Below are positions 35,589 to 48,038 of a stretch of DNA of 64,000 nucleotides, one piece after another. Positions within the stretch are counted from its first letter, which is position 1. Each line of letters starts with the position of its first letter. The notes under the pieces are model-generated. The model saw nothing but the letters and a program-made list of their open reading frames with translations, searched no databases and was not told the DNA's origin. Position numbers and translations under genes: made by a program. The DNA comes from Ancylostoma caninum (lineage: Eukaryota > Nematoda > Chromadorea > Rhabditida > Ancylostomatidae), in assembly GCA_037903475.1 (NCBI GenBank), contig JBAJFG010000615.1, positions 62,001 through 126,000 of the forward strand. Direction: 5' to 3'.

Positions 35589-37443
35589 TCAAGCAAATAT
35601 ATGCCGAACCAGCTCTAACTGTGAAGAAATTAGCCCTGACCGCGGTTTTAGGTCTTGAGTTTCTCTTTTGTTTTTGGAAATTTTTGTTTCTCCACCACGG
35701 GTGATTGATTGTACTAAGGTGAAAAATAGTGAAAAATTAGCTCCGGACAATCCATTCAATAGCTTATGCACCATACAAACATCAAAAAGTTCCCGCCTCC
35801 ACTCAAGATTAGATATCTTGAAGTACTTGTTTCTGTTTTTTGCACGGGGAATCCTAGAGTAGAGAGGACCACTCATCCGGTAGAATTTTTTCTTGTGAAA
35901 TTATGCGGAATTCTCTCTAATTTTGCAATATTTCTTTTCCTATGAGGAGAAAAGACCACAGTTGCGCTTTCTACAAGAGGTCGAACATAAATTTTGTATG
36001 CCTTAAGGAGTACTTTGCCATCTTCCGTAGTGAGAGCTTTGAATATTTGATATGTACGATTGCATGCTTTCCTGAACAATTCCTTGTAGTGTAATGTGAA
36101 ATCGAGTTTGTTATTGTAGAAAAAACCCAGATCTTTCATGTCGCTGACAGTATTGATTGAGTGCATCGACATTTTGTAGTCAGAGGTCAACGTGGAAGAT
36201 CCAAGCCTCATATGAAGAGTTTTGTTTGGTGAAAGAGGAATTTGCCATGTCTCCGACCATTTATATAAGCAATCAATTGCCGTTTGCAGGTCTGCCGAAT
36301 CTTGATCCGTACTGATTTCTTCATAAATTTTTATGACATCGGCATATTGCTTATATAAAACGCCTTTATCTTCTAGAGTATCTGCGGTTTCAAAACATTT
36401 TCATCAATATGTTTGAGCATATGCGATTTCAGAATCTTTTCAAAAAGCCGACTAAAAACTGATGTGATACTAATAGGTCTATAGTTCTTTGGATCCGAGG
36501 AAGGAGATTTTTTCAGGAATGGTGTCACGTATGAATGTTTCCAAAGCCTTGGGATTTCAGTGAACATCACTGATTGATTGAAAATATATGAAAGAGGATA
36601 TGCAATAGTGTGTGCTACATTTTTGATGAATATGAAGGGAATCCTATCAGGTGTGAGTGAGTAGGAGCTGGGCCATTTGATAAGGTGTTCATAAATTTTA
36701 GTTGCATCAAAATGTGGAAAATCTCTCTAATTGGTTTTAGACTCAGTATTGGAAGCAGGAGAAATCCTATTATCTTCAATAAATACGGTGTAAAATTCAT
36801 TTGCCAGGGCATTTGCCCTATCGCGATCACTGAGTAGGATTTTTTCATTAACTTTCAAATCCGAAAAGTGAGATTTCGTTCCCAATCTGCATTTCATATA
36901 CTTGTAAAAACATTGTTTATGTTCAAAGTCAACAATCTTCTTTTCTATGCTTTTGTTGTACTTGTTGATCTGGTTAGCGAACTTCTGTGGGAATGATTTG
37001 TATTCTGTCCAATCTCCACTTAATTTGGCATAGTGTAAAAGACAATCCTTATGTTCCTTATGTTCTGAAGGTAACGAGGAAGGTTGGATTTTCTAGGAAA
37101 CATATTTCCAAGGAACGAATTGGTCTATGGTGTCATTGAGAATAGTCAAGGACATATTGTATTTGTCATCAGCCGAAGAAACCGACTCAAAGGAGTCGAC
37201 CATGAAATGTTAAAAAGATAGTTATTGATAGCAGAGTAATCACATTCACTGAATAGTCTTTTGAAGACTGGCGTTTGTTCAATACCAAATCCATGGACCT
37301 CAAAGAATATGCTCAAATGGTCACTCCCACCGATTGGTGGGTTCACAGATACTCTACCAAGTAGTTCCGGACTATTTGAGAATAGCAAGTCCAAAAATTT
37401 GGATTCCCTTGTTGGTTCCAGCACATACTATTTGAAGCCATGA
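35589..37443 (-). pseudogene. decayed non-LTR retrotransposon (LINE), endonuclease end to reverse-transcriptase thumb
   Basis: Reading on the minus strand, the order is as follows. First comes the end of an APE-type endonuclease with the catalytic GGSDH motif (ORF 37,146-37,424). Next is a linker, then the RT fingers segment with KNYRPISITSVFSRLFEKIL (36,373-36,570). The active-site box reads YADV where YADD is expected (36,335-36,346). The thumb region follows (35,873-36,211), then a C-terminal segment with LEWRRELFDVCMVHKLLNG (35,589-35,876). Only a few residues separate the fingers from the YADV box, so the middle of the RT domain is deleted. In-frame stops are present, for example near 36,727. 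The element is inactive. It belongs to the CR1/Jockey-like range; the clade is not resolved. Confidence 0.85.
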
Positions 37444-39102
37444 CAATTAAGTATTTCAGAAAAACAATCAAAAAACTGGGTTTGATCATTCCATGTATCG
37501 TATGTCAACATGTATCGTATGTCGACAAGGGTTCACTGCAGAAGCTGACCACACTGAAGAATAACTCGAATTCATTCAGCCTATTTCTAAGCACGGCTAC
37601 CGAAAGCAAGGCAGCCATGTTTATGATGGGCGGAAGCATCATCGTTTGGCACTTCGGACTTACAAGGAAAGGTTACCGGATGTCCGCGGCATTCCGAAAT
37701 GTGATATGCCCCATGATATTGATTGGACGGCGCTGATCTCATATTTTTCCTGCCGAACATCATTGCAGAAATTATTCATGTTCGTCTGTACTATATATAG
37801 CTAGAGTTCCTACGTTCACATTCCGTAGTTGTGTTGAATTGTTGATCAGCATCTCAAATAACCCTTACGTGCAAATTATTTAATCTCGAGTCCATTTCAC
37901 GTTTCTTCTAAATGTCATTGCGGAAAAAGTTGTATACGTTCTTCGGCAATGTGCGGTTCATCAACCCCGATAACACATATGACTATAGACATTCTCATCC
38001 ATATCTCTCTATTTTACGCCATTAAATTTTTAGTTGTGGAGAAGTGTGAAGAAAATGGTGGACATTGTCAAGCCTAAGATGATAATTTACCGAGGGGGGT
38101 CGCCTCAGGGGGAGCAGGGGGGGGGGCTCGGAGGAGGGTAGTATGATAACAGCTAGGTAGGGAAGTTCGTTTTTCACCAGCAAGCAAAAAGTTCGATTAT
38201 TCGCGAGGATGGTGGTTTTGCAAACAATTTAAAATGCTCTTTTTTCTTTAGTACCAAGAATAACAAGTGTAAAATCCTTGGCGAACACTTTCTTCTCAAG
38301 CTTGAACGTTTAATTTGGCTGTAAATCGACTCCTAGCGTCCAAAGAATATGTAGCTCAAAACACAATTCCGTGGATGGTGTCTGAACATCACATGTCTGG
38401 TGCTCCGATGGTGTGTAGCCGATTTCTCAGAATCAAACCTTATGAGGACGCAAAATATCACACCTTCTCGATGATTGAAAATCCTTATGGCGATAAGACC
38501 ACGTAAGATATGACCGCAAAATTTATTAAATTTGAGGTATGTTGACACTCAATAACCGACAAACTCAGAAGGTCTTGTAAAAAACGACTCAATGGATAAG
38601 AATGAGCAAATATTCCTCTATTGTAAAGCGTTGGAGCTGTTCCCTCATACAGAATAACTATGAAGTTATTTGCCTCAGATTAACACCACATTCTTGAACT
38701 TGTTAAAGTTACCTGGGACGAGTTGGTTCCGTTGGTAAACCAATGGCAAACCGTTGGTAGAAATGGCAATTTTCCCATCTTTTTACCAGCGCATTTCCAC
38801 CCGAATTTAACCGTAATACACCAAATTTTCCAAAATGAAAGATGTACACCAAAAAGCGCAAATCTTCCTGATAGCGAACGACTTGAGCCAAGTCAGTTTT
38901 TCCAAGTCACATGTCAACCCTTTTTAAATCCGTGACAAACAACAATACACGTGTACGATTCTAATTCTGAGTGAAACAAAGCCACTCAAACGCGAATTCC
39001 ATCGTTCAAAAAATAAGCGCTGACAATTTGTTTTTGTTCGTACGCGTGGATATTTGACGTCCAACCGCTCCACATCAATTTTTCCATGTTGCAAAAATTA
39101 GG

Positions 39103-39180
39103 CTACGCTGGGGATCGAACCCTGGACCTGTTTGAGCATGAGTACGACTTTACGTCACTCCAGGTGCTTATAATGCGTAG
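39103..39180 (-). pseudogene. tRNA-like degenerate sequence
   Basis: On the minus strand the 78-nt segment starts CTACGC and ends GCGTAG, which can pair as a short acceptor stem. Near its end it contains GGTTCGATCC, a perfect B-box (T-loop) match. The A-box region and D-arm do not fold canonically and the T-stem has a mismatch. A decayed tRNA or tRNA-derived repeat is more likely than a working tRNA. Confidence 0.25.
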
Positions 39181-39674
39181 ATGTGTGACATAGACATGTG
39201 CGATAACTGACTGGTTGTTTCATCGATAAAACTAGAAATTAAAAAATGAAGACTAAAAGTTAAAAGGTGAAAAATTAATTTCATAGATTGGAATCAAAAA
39301 AATATCCTCCGGATATTTTGCAAATCGTTGATGAATTACAGTAACTGAGAACGTAAAAAAAATGTTCTGGAGGGGGTCGCAGTTTTCACGTCTACAAAGG
39401 GTGTCGCCACGGGGTCAAATTTTTACCAACGCCACTGTTGACTCTGTTCTCGATAGCGTGCAGGCGATGTCCTCGATAGCGTGCAGGCGATGTATTGCTG
39501 GCAACGGCAGTTACTCCGAACACCTCTACTGCTAGGCTATGAGACCCAAGAAAAGTTCCTCCTAGACTTCATCTGTGTTCATGTTATAGGAGTGCAAGAA
39601 TGTTATATAACATTATTTACGGACACCCCATATACTCTTTCTCAAGTAGCAAACACAACAAAGGCTTCGATTAA

Positions 39675-39680
39675 TTTATT
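39675..39680 (-). terminator. probable polyadenylation signal of sel-11
   Basis: AATAAA on the minus strand lies about 190 nt downstream of the sel-11 stop codon (39,870-39,872). It is the first perfect hexamer I see on that strand after the stop. Confidence 0.45.
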
Positions 39681-39869
39681 TCCAAAGAATATCCCGCACT
39701 GAAACATAATCGCAAGCGAAATAAATATGAATTAATCCGAAAAAATTAATCACATTGTCGATACACCGCTATACAACTCTAACGATCCTCAGAGCTGCGA
39801 CCAGCTTCGCCAAATCTGAGAAAAAAAAAACGTAAAATAAGACGAGTGGGAGCTGAACGCCTCTGTCTT

Positions 39870-42800
39870 TTACCTCCTCAGCCTCCGCAGCCTGACCTCC
39901 TCCTCTGCCGGTGATCGTGTTACTGCTTCTCTAGAAGGTGATGGAGGATCAGGCGAAATTGTAGCTTCACCGGACATTGTTGTGTCGGTTGCTGTAGTAA
40001 GCAATGGCGATGATCGCGACACAGCCGAGGACGGTCCAAACAAAGATTTTGAAGTTGATGGAGAGTCCGAGGAAAGAGGCTGAAACGATGAAACCACTAC
40101 TAATCATCTCGGAATAGCTGTCGTTATGAGAAGAACTGAGAGTGTAACTAATTGAAAATTATGAAAGAGGGGATAAAAGACTTGACGTTGAAGTTACTCA
40201 AAGGCAACACCAGCCCAAATTTTCGTGCTTGAGATTTTGCTGGATCTCGGGGTATTGAGGGACCCAGAACGCATAGCCAACAGTGAAATGGCACGAAAAG
40301 CGATGAATTCACGACATCGTGGAGTGTTTTCGTGCGCAACTAAGTGCGCTCAGTTTGACCCTCGCGAGTCCCGCCGCTCAGAAGTCAGATGCTCTTGTAC
40401 GAGTGATCGCGGTCTCTGTGCGTTAGTGCATGCTAGGAGCCTCTGTTCGCGGAAGGTAGGTGTGTTCACTACTTCGATTAGGATTTCTTCACATGTAATT
40501 CATTATTCGTTATGTTCGTTAAACATTTGTGATGTACTGAAAATGTGTGTCACTATCGGTGTTTTAACTCAGAGTCGAGGATTTCGGCGGGTGCTGCCTT
40601 TAATGCAGTGTAGCCATGCAAGTATTCTGGAATGGTGCTAAATTTTGCCGTTCGAACCCACCTCCCCGCCTGTTCCATTCTGCTTGACCTGAGTGTCGCG
40701 CTGCGCAGGCTCCGGTTGTGATCCACTTACATCTTGAGAAGAACTGCTTTGCGTTACATCCAATTCACTATCACCACTCCGTTGCTGGTTCACATTTCGT
40801 CCAAAAAGAGTTTGCCATGCGTTGTCTGGTGTAGGAGTAGGCATAGGCACCGGCAAAGGGGCGGACCTGGAACAAAAGCTACCATAACAAAGGGATAAGT
40901 CATTAACGGAAGCTTCAACCAGAGGTACACAGAACATTAAAAGTTTCCTCTAAATCTTGTGACAGTCTGATCATCAGCAATTGCTTCACTGACTATAATC
41001 TTACTTAAATGAGGCAACTCTTTTCAAAAGGCAATAGTATGTGCTAAGGAGAAGAAAGAATTCCTCGCTGCTTCACTCCAACTGAAAATGGTTGTGAGAT
41101 GCACCGATTTTCACAGTAAACTATACGTAATATGTCTGTTGAACGAACACGCTATCGTTGCTTAGTTTCACCTTTAATTCAGTCCATGGACCGAAGACAT
41201 AAATGAACCTTGGAAAAATCTTGTTTTTCTTTTCGCTGCAAGAACTGTACAGCGGCATGAAAAAACAGAAGTCAAGAAACTCTGGTTCAAACCTCTTATT
41301 TTTTTACCTTTTCGTTAATCTCCTTTGATAAAAAAATGTAGGATCCGGGGCATTTCTGCATTGGAAACAGAGGTGCCTCACTTCGTTCTCGTATGATTCA
41401 CGCTGCCTTGCTCACGAGTCCGAGTTTCAGCTTCTATTACGAAGATCTTTTTCTTCCGTTCCTTTCACTAATTTAAAAGACCACTAGTGCCAGTACTTCT
41501 ATCGTTATTTGAAACAGATCACAGATTTCCACTCTACTGGATGGCGCTGTGATGCAGCAGTACACGGCTAACCTCGTGTCGGCTCTACAAAACTATGCCA
41601 AATAGGTCACAAATTGTTCCTTATTCGAGAAAGATGACAACGAAGACAAGAGCAGATAATATATACAGAACATAAGGGACGTAGTTCTATCGAAACTGAA
41701 AAGAATGAAAATCTTACCCGAAAATAGCCGTGTACTGCTGCATCTGTGCAACAGCGGCATCCAGTAGCGTGGAAATATCGGCCAGCATTTTTATACGACG
41801 TTCCAAAGCAGCACGACTCTGACCTGTAAAACTGTTGTTTCAAGAAGACAGCTGTGAATTCCATGAGAAGAAAGTTCACCTTCTAAGGCACGAAGCTGCT
41901 CCTCGGTAAGCTGTTCGAGCGATTGTGGTGGCCTAGGCATCTCCATTGGAAATGGAGGAAGTGGAGGCATGAACGGGAACGGTGGGAAATGTGGCTATAA
42001 GAACCACCGACAGTCTTATGGATGGATACAAGATTTAAAAAATGAGCAGGAAACAGCATGATTGATAAAAGGGTTGAAGAGAACAAAGTCAATAGAATGT
42101 TACCTACCGGGAATGGAAACGCTCCCTGTTCTCCTGGATCACCTCCTTCTCCAGCAGCAGCAGCAGCAGCTGGCGCGGTCTGAGCAAAATACGCGTTTGA
42201 AACGAAAGAAAACTGAAGAAAAAGAAATGCACGTAAAACATACATTATCCTGAGGGGGTGGTCTAGGTTGTGGCACCGCAAACTGGTGAGCCATGAATGG
42301 AAACAGGTTTGGCGGTAATCTCGCATTAGGCATGGCGTTGGGTGCTGCCGCAGCATTGTTTGGCTGCGCAGCCGGGACGGCACCATTAGCAGCAGCACGT
42401 TGACCGGCAGCAGCTGTAATCAACTCCGTCCACATTAAGAAAAAGAAAGATGCTGGAAGAGATAAACATATCTCAAAGAAGAATTATACCACACCTAGAA
42501 TGTCGGTCCTACATGTAGGGCATGTTTGTTGGCGTTGGAACCAGCTTCGCAAACAGTGAGTGTGGAAGACATGTCCACATGGAAGCCGTTTTGGTGTAGA
42601 TTCTGGTGTCATTTCGTCGCGACATATAATACATGTGGCATCCATAGCTGATAGGTCCTCTGCAGACACAACTGGGAACAAGCTGAATACGGTACGAGCA
42701 TATAAGATCTGCACGTTGCAAGTGAACGCGAGAGTTGATCATGTAAGAGATTACTAGAGAAGAAGAGCATTCAATATCAACAGTAAGAGTGCATTAGATT

Positions 42801-44885
42801 ATTTGATATTAGAATTGTCTCCTCTGTACTATGTATTAATGGGAAATGTATGTGAAGCGAAGGCCGAAACTATATGGGGAAGAAACATTTTGTTCTAGAA
42901 ACTACATATTTTGGAATGCAATTTTATGACCCCTATAATATGTATTGCGAAATGAGTAAAATTTATCACAAAAACCAATAAAACTTCTGAAAAGATGGTC
43001 TTAAAGGATGGGGTTAGAATGACAATTTTCGTTCGCTCTTGTCTCAGAAATTCTGTCAGATTTTCAAGCCGAGACCATCCTATTTTACGGTACTGTCACA
43101 CTCGTTCTTGTCCATATCTGGACTATCAAGAACTAAGCCTAGCTTCTTGCACTTTGGCAAGCTGCAATAACGATATAGGATTCCATTGATGCACTGAAAA
43201 TACCGAAAAGCAACCTTATACGGCATATATCCACCGTATCGTATCTGCTAAAAGTTGAACAACCCGTTGGTAATACCAAGCTTTTGCCCCACAAGGCTAT
43301 TTTTAAAACAAGAAGTATACACATGACCAGACAGTTCATTCCAAAATCAGCTCTGAACTCTGAGCATTTCATACTAATAACTTACTTGTTCATAGCGTTG
43401 ATAGCTCTTCGACTCAAAATAACATCATTTATAGCCTTGTGCAGGGCGCGCAGAGATAGGTAGAATGGCCGCACAGAGAACAGCGGGAATGAGTGCACGC
43501 GCAGCATCACCGCAGCAAACAGACCATAGAGTACACATCGAATTAAGTCTGTAAGATAAATCTGACCACAATCGGGAAAGATGCAAAAAAAAAAGAAAAA
43601 GGAGAACATGGTGGATAAAGCTCTACAGCAATAAAACTTACTGATAAGCAGTTCCGCATAGAGCAGGTAAACGGCTTTGTTCTCCCATGCTTGTGCTGTT
43701 CGTAGATCGTGCATGTGAAGTATGTACTTGATGGTCACGTGAATTACCAATGCCATCAAAATGGCATACCTAAAGCCATGAAAAATCTAATCGCGACAAA
43801 AAAATTACAGTTTGCTTAGGATGAACCCATGTAACACAATTACTGCGTCATATGTGTTCATCCTAAGCATTTCATAACAAATGCAGATAAACTTACTCAA
43901 ATCCAAATACGATTTGGGCACTAGCGCCCTTGAGTAGCGTGGTGAAGTAAGCATGCGAGACAAGGTAAGAGTCTGTAGCACCGAGGAACGCAACTATACC
44001 TGAAAAATTTGAAAACTCATGAGAAGACCAGGAGAACTACCAAATTTCCGAAGCAATAACTAAAATGTGTCAAAAATCTCACACATCATCCTCAAATGAA
44101 ACTTCAATGTGATAACCGGACTTCGTTCCATCATATCAACACGATCATCTGCCAACCAGTGGAAGCTTTTCACGAATAATAACGCAACAAACTGCATGAC
44201 AAATAAAGGTGAGAAGTCGTCTCGAAAAACAGTGAACGCCAAGCATGTTTCCAGCACGGCATGCCATGCCCGTTCTGATAGATGCTGAAAATACCGCCCG
44301 ATAACCAGCAAAATCGAAAAAACAAGAACTCCGTATAAATGAAAATGATGAATTTTACGGTACCCGGTGGAGACTGCGCTAGGAATCTATTTCATACCAA
44401 ACGCGAATTCGAGAGCTGGCGTAAAACTTGAAAGATTAAGCCCACCTTGTAAAGCGGAAAGCGGATAAAGCCGTTCTCTCTTTGATACGAAAAATATGTT
44501 CTCCCGTGAAAAAGGACTGTCCCGCGTAGACAGAAGAAAAAAATTTTTGTCTTTGAAAAACCATCACCTCTGCTTCTGAAGCCCTCAGTTCTCCGAAGAA
44601 GATCTTTCTAACTATTTGAAACAATATATACACCAGGATTAGGGCCTGGACATAAATAACCTAAAAAGCCTTCAATAAATTTGAATATTGTAAGCATAAC
44701 AAATAAAAATGAGTCATACTATAGCAACAGAATGAAAATGATAAACGCACCATCATACTCGCATTGCTTTTCGTGATATAGACAATTGAGGGATAAAACT
44801 GCTTATTGACGAGGAATGCGTTGGTGACCGTGGCCGCCGTCGCCACAAATGAGGCTACGGCAAGCAAACCCGGAGAAATGTGCAT
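39870..44885 (-). CDS. sel-11: ER-membrane RING E3 ubiquitin ligase HRD1/synoviolin
   Basis: HRD1 ubiquitinates misfolded proteins at the ER for degradation. Thirteen exons on the minus strand join with consistent phases: 44751-44885, 44568-44660, 44083-44284, 43897-43999, 43642-43769, 43386-43548, 42495-42682, 42244-42413, 42108-42179, 41880-41994, 41718-41823, 40662-40866, 39870-40079. They give 629 aa, close to the nematode family length. Residues 1-270 form the multispanning membrane domain, with family-typical LVNKQFYPSIVYITKSNAS, HLSERAWHAVLETCLAFTVF and WLADDRVDMMERSPVITL. The RING-H2 domain spans C292 to C332 (C292, C295, C310, H312, H315, C318, C329, C332, all present). A Pro/Ala-rich cytosolic tail with an Ala run follows. 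The C terminus ends in EEEVRLRRLRR, resembling the conserved basic end of HRD1. Introns are mostly short; the last two (851 and 582 bp) are longest. The first 12 exons are very secure; the last exon rests on phase and the C-terminal motif. Confidence 0.95.
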
Positions 44886-44929
44886 TCGAAGAGCGGTGAA
44901 TACACCGGTACCGCTTCAGCGTGTCGTTC

Positions 44930-44932
44930 ACT
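44930..44932 (-). promoter_or_regulatory. possible trans-splice acceptor of sel-11
   Basis: On the minus strand, AACCTTTGCAG followed by TGAACG lies 45 nt upstream of the start codon. It would suit a spliced-leader acceptor or the 3' end of a 5'-UTR intron. No other strong acceptor is nearer the ATG. Confidence 0.35.
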
Positions 44933-45639
44933 GCAAAGGTTTTGAAATGCGGTGAACTGCTGAAGACTGCAGAACAGGAATGAACTGAGCCAAACTTCGC
45001 AAGACGAGCAAAGAAATATAAGCGTGATAACGACAAAAAGTTCACATATTAGATGTCAGTAAGGAAAGAACTGTGCTCAATTTCAAAAAAGAACTTGGAA
45101 CTGCCTAATGAATGCAGTTTTGAAGAAATCTGAAAGGCATGACTAACAGCGAATTAGAAAAACGCTAAGATTTAAATCGGAACTTTCTTCAGAGAAACGA
45201 ACAAGCTGGAGCACGATGGCTGCCTTCAACACTTACATCAAGGACTATACTTGTAGCAGAAGCACTTTACGCAACCCCTGATGCATGACAGAGGAAGGAA
45301 AGTACTGCTGAAGCTTAAATGTTATAGAATATGAAAGAGGCAAAAAAAAAAACTAATTCGGAGAAAGGGAAAAGAGGCTCCTGGCACGCTCTAACAGCCT
45401 GCCCCAGCATGCTTATATAGGTAACTAGACGTTGTACCCAGCTCTGCTCGGGTCTTCTATTTCTCCCGACTATTTGAAGCTGAAACCAAAATTTGTTGAG
45501 CCAAAAGAATCCTATCAAGAATATCATCATTTGGTGATCAGCTTGAGCGACACTTCTTCATCCCATCTAGTTCCCTCAAAAATAAGGTAAAGTTGTGTGG
45601 CTGGTAAATTCTTCTAAAATGCTTGCCATATTCACGCTG

Positions 45640-46106
45640 AACGTTTCGGAAAATCCCTGATGACACGGTTTCACCACCCCCGATGCAAAAATAGCGAAAA
45701 ATCAATAAAATCGATGAACCAATCAATAATCCCAGGTGCAAAGTAGCCTAAGGCGCTATTTATGGTTGATGCGCGTCAAATTTGAAGCGGCGATACACAA
45801 TGCAGAACGAATAGGAGAAGAGAATTCTTGGCAGGATGCAATGTTCCTGGTTTTGCCGTCGCGACGGCAGCGCGAACAAACTGCATTCTGATCTTCGCCG
45901 CACCGAGACATCGCGAAAACTTTGTGAAATTTTAGGCCGACGCGTAAGATTTGACGCGCATCAACCACAAATAGCGCCTAAAACCTCCGTCAGCCCTTTC
46001 TCTGTGATCAATTGGGGTACACGTTGCAAAGTCTGGTCCCGATCGGTCAATCCTCCGCGATTTCTATACACATATGTACATACAGACATTCATTTTTACA
46101 TACATA
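45640..46106 (-). mobile_element. Helitron-related copy in reverse orientation, interrupted by a MITE
   Basis: The words GCCATATTCACGCTGAACG, AAAAATAGCGAAAAATCAAT, AGGTGCAAAGTAGCC and CTCCGCGATTTCTATA match, in reverse complement, the modules and 5' segment of the Helitron at 26,274. The alignment is interrupted by the 227-bp element at 45,752-45,978. The 5' end (ACATACATACAGA on the plus strand) abuts another MITE. The 3' terminus was not identified. Confidence 0.6.
45752..45978. mobile_element. 227-bp MITE with TAA target duplication, PIF/Harbinger-like
   Basis: Inverted ends GGCGCTATTTATGGTTGATG and, on the other strand, GGCGCTATTTGTGGTTGATG extend over about 35 bp and are flanked by TAA on both sides (45,749-45,751 and 45,979-45,981). 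It sits inside Helitron-derived sequence that reads across in the copy at 26,274 (GTAGCCTATAACCTCCG in reverse complement), so the insertion borders are confirmed by the empty-site homologue. A 3-bp TAA duplication fits PIF/Harbinger-type MITEs. Confidence 0.75.
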
Positions 46107-46256
46107 CAGAGGACTCCAAACGGACGCAGTCAAGAGTAAGAACCGCGGTGCGTCTCTCTTGGGCAGAATCACGGGAGCTCAGCATAGTGTACGCCTGCGT
46201 CTCTGTCCACGAGAGCCGCGCCGCGATCTCGACTCTTGTACATTTGGAGTTTCCTA
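46107..46256. mobile_element. short inverted-repeat MITE with ACTCCAAA ends, copy B
   Basis: Ends CAGAGGACTCCAAACGGAC and CATTTGGAGTTTCCTA are bounded by TA on both sides (46,105-46,106 and 46,257-46,258). The interior words GTCTCTGTCCACGAGAGCCG and CGCGCCGCGATC match copy A at 31,185-31,337. It adjoins the Helitron-related copy on its left. Confidence 0.65.
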
Positions 46257-46531
46257 TAAATGTCCTCGAAGATTCTATCTTTGCCAGAGATTGTGGACCT
46301 TCTGTGGATCCGACGATTTCACCAAGCTGCTTTTAGTCATTACCGCTAAAATAAGGTCCTTAACATGTAAGGGAATGGTATTTGGTCAGTCCGCCATTCA
46401 TGGCGAGCTGCTTATTGTTATATGCAGCTTGTGACGCTGATTCCGAATCCGTTCTGCGAATCAGCCAATTGCTCTCTGTGACGAATTATGCCCATTTTTG
46501 CTGCTCTCGTGAAGGGCCTCATACTGGTGTA

Positions 46532-46606
46532 AGAAAAGGCTTCTTAGCGCAGAATTGATCCTCTTACTTCAGACAGGCACTCGCAGGTTCGAAATCTGCC
46601 GGAGAA
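46532..46606 (+). pseudogene. tRNA-Met-like relic
   Basis: The segment starts GGCTTCTTAGCGCAG, close to the 5' part of eukaryotic elongator tRNA-Met including the A-box. It contains GCAGGTTCGAAATCTGC, a paired T-arm with B-box, at the right distance. The acceptor ends pair poorly and the D and anticodon arms do not fold, so it is a decayed tRNA or tRNA-derived element. Confidence 0.3.
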
Positions 46607-48038
46607 TAATACACTTTGCTCAGAACAACGGGGTTTTCAAAGATGAGATTAACAAAAGGAGAAAATCTCCTCACAACCGCCTAGTTCACAATACAATGTT
46701 ATAGCTCATAACAGAGCTGTTCGGCCGATTTTGAGCACGGATTTGAAATCAGCATCGCAAGCTGTGTAAGACAATGTACATCACGCTATGAATGAGCGTA
46801 CAGACCAAGTATGCTTCCTTGTTAGATAGAGCATTTATGGAATTACTCAGAATCTATTCTGGACCAGAAAGCTTATCCTTTTATCTAAACTGGAAACAAT
46901 CATACTCTGCTCGAGATTTTCCGACAGTTACCTACTTTCACGTTAACCTACTTAGCTTCAATAAACTGCAGAAAGAAGATGCTTTTATCATGCTCACCAT
47001 CACAAAATGAACTAGCTGGGGCACTACTGAAGTGAAGTTTCAAATTCATAGGCATCTGAATTTATTAAGCATCAAAGCTCTCACGAGCAACCACTTAAAC
47101 ATGGATAACTAAACAAGCGGATCAAGATGATCATTTAGAGACGCAAACATGTCTTCAGGCAATCGGAGTCTCTCTGCATGAGGTCAATAAATGCAATTCC
47201 ATGCCCTAGAAAAGGCAATACCAAACCTATGCACTGAGATAACCATTCTTTTGGTGGAATCTTCAAACGTGTATATCTACAATCTTATCTTTCACAGCTA
47301 ATTTTATTTCTGTTAAAATATAGGACTCAAGAGATTTGAAAAGACCTAAAGACAAATGCATACAATGAAATGCACGAAAGTGAAACGGAACTCTGGAGAA
47401 GATTCGGATAACTAGCTTTATGGCTCGCAGTATATACGAGTTACATTCTGATATAGTTTCCATCGAACTCGGAGCCAAATTTTTGGAATAACCCCTTATC
47501 GTAAAAGGTGTGCAAAGTGCGAGAAGAGTAACCATGGACAAACTGATAATCAAACGAAACGATACACATCAAAGTATATCAAGGCAGAAACCATTGAACG
47601 ACGAACTAACAACACATAAAATAAATTACTTTAATTGCAATCAACAGCATCACAGACAAAACAAGCCTTCGATAGAACATCAGATCGCACACTAAAATTC
47701 TCAACGAATATGTGCATAACTCTCGTCGCAAGAAAAATTGGAAGGACATGTCCAACTGTACAAGTGATAAGCAGCGAAACCGGATGTTACAGGATCAGTT
47801 TCATAAAAGAAAATTTATCGGTAGCGTACTACAGCAACAGCTCAAGAGTTCGTAAGACACACTAAACACCAGTTGAATTACCATGTCGATCATGTTAATG
47901 TTTGCCCCCCGAAATAAGAACTAATTTCCTGCTGCTACAGAAAAAGAGTCATGATTCCCCCAATAGTAATAGAAATTCAAACTTTAATCTAAGAAGTCAG
48001 AGTAATAATGATAATAGAAAAGTAGACTAAACAGTGGA

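Larger units (their letters stand above)
37444..39869. other. interval without supported genes, downstream of sel-11
   Basis: G-runs are seen at about 38,093-38,130. A tRNA-like degenerate sequence lies at 39,103-39,180. The 3' flank of sel-11 includes a probable polyadenylation signal at 39,675-39,680. No exon chain or recognisable protein was found. Confidence 0.5.
44886..48038. other. intergenic region between sel-11 and syx-5, rich in nested repeats
   Basis: The two genes are in the same direction but 3.15 kb apart. This is too far for the short spacing typical of a nematode operon unless the repeats expanded the gap. A Helitron copy with a nested MITE (45,640-46,106), another MITE (46,107-46,256) and a tRNA-Met-like relic (46,532-46,606) account for about a quarter of it. 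Frames at 46,792-47,010 and 47,263-47,553 have no recognisable features. Confidence 0.5.

Noticed and set aside
40225..40641. 138-codon plus frame in the last sel-11 intron
   Set aside because: Antisense to the gene, overlaps sequence that is repeated near 48,338, and has no recognisable product.
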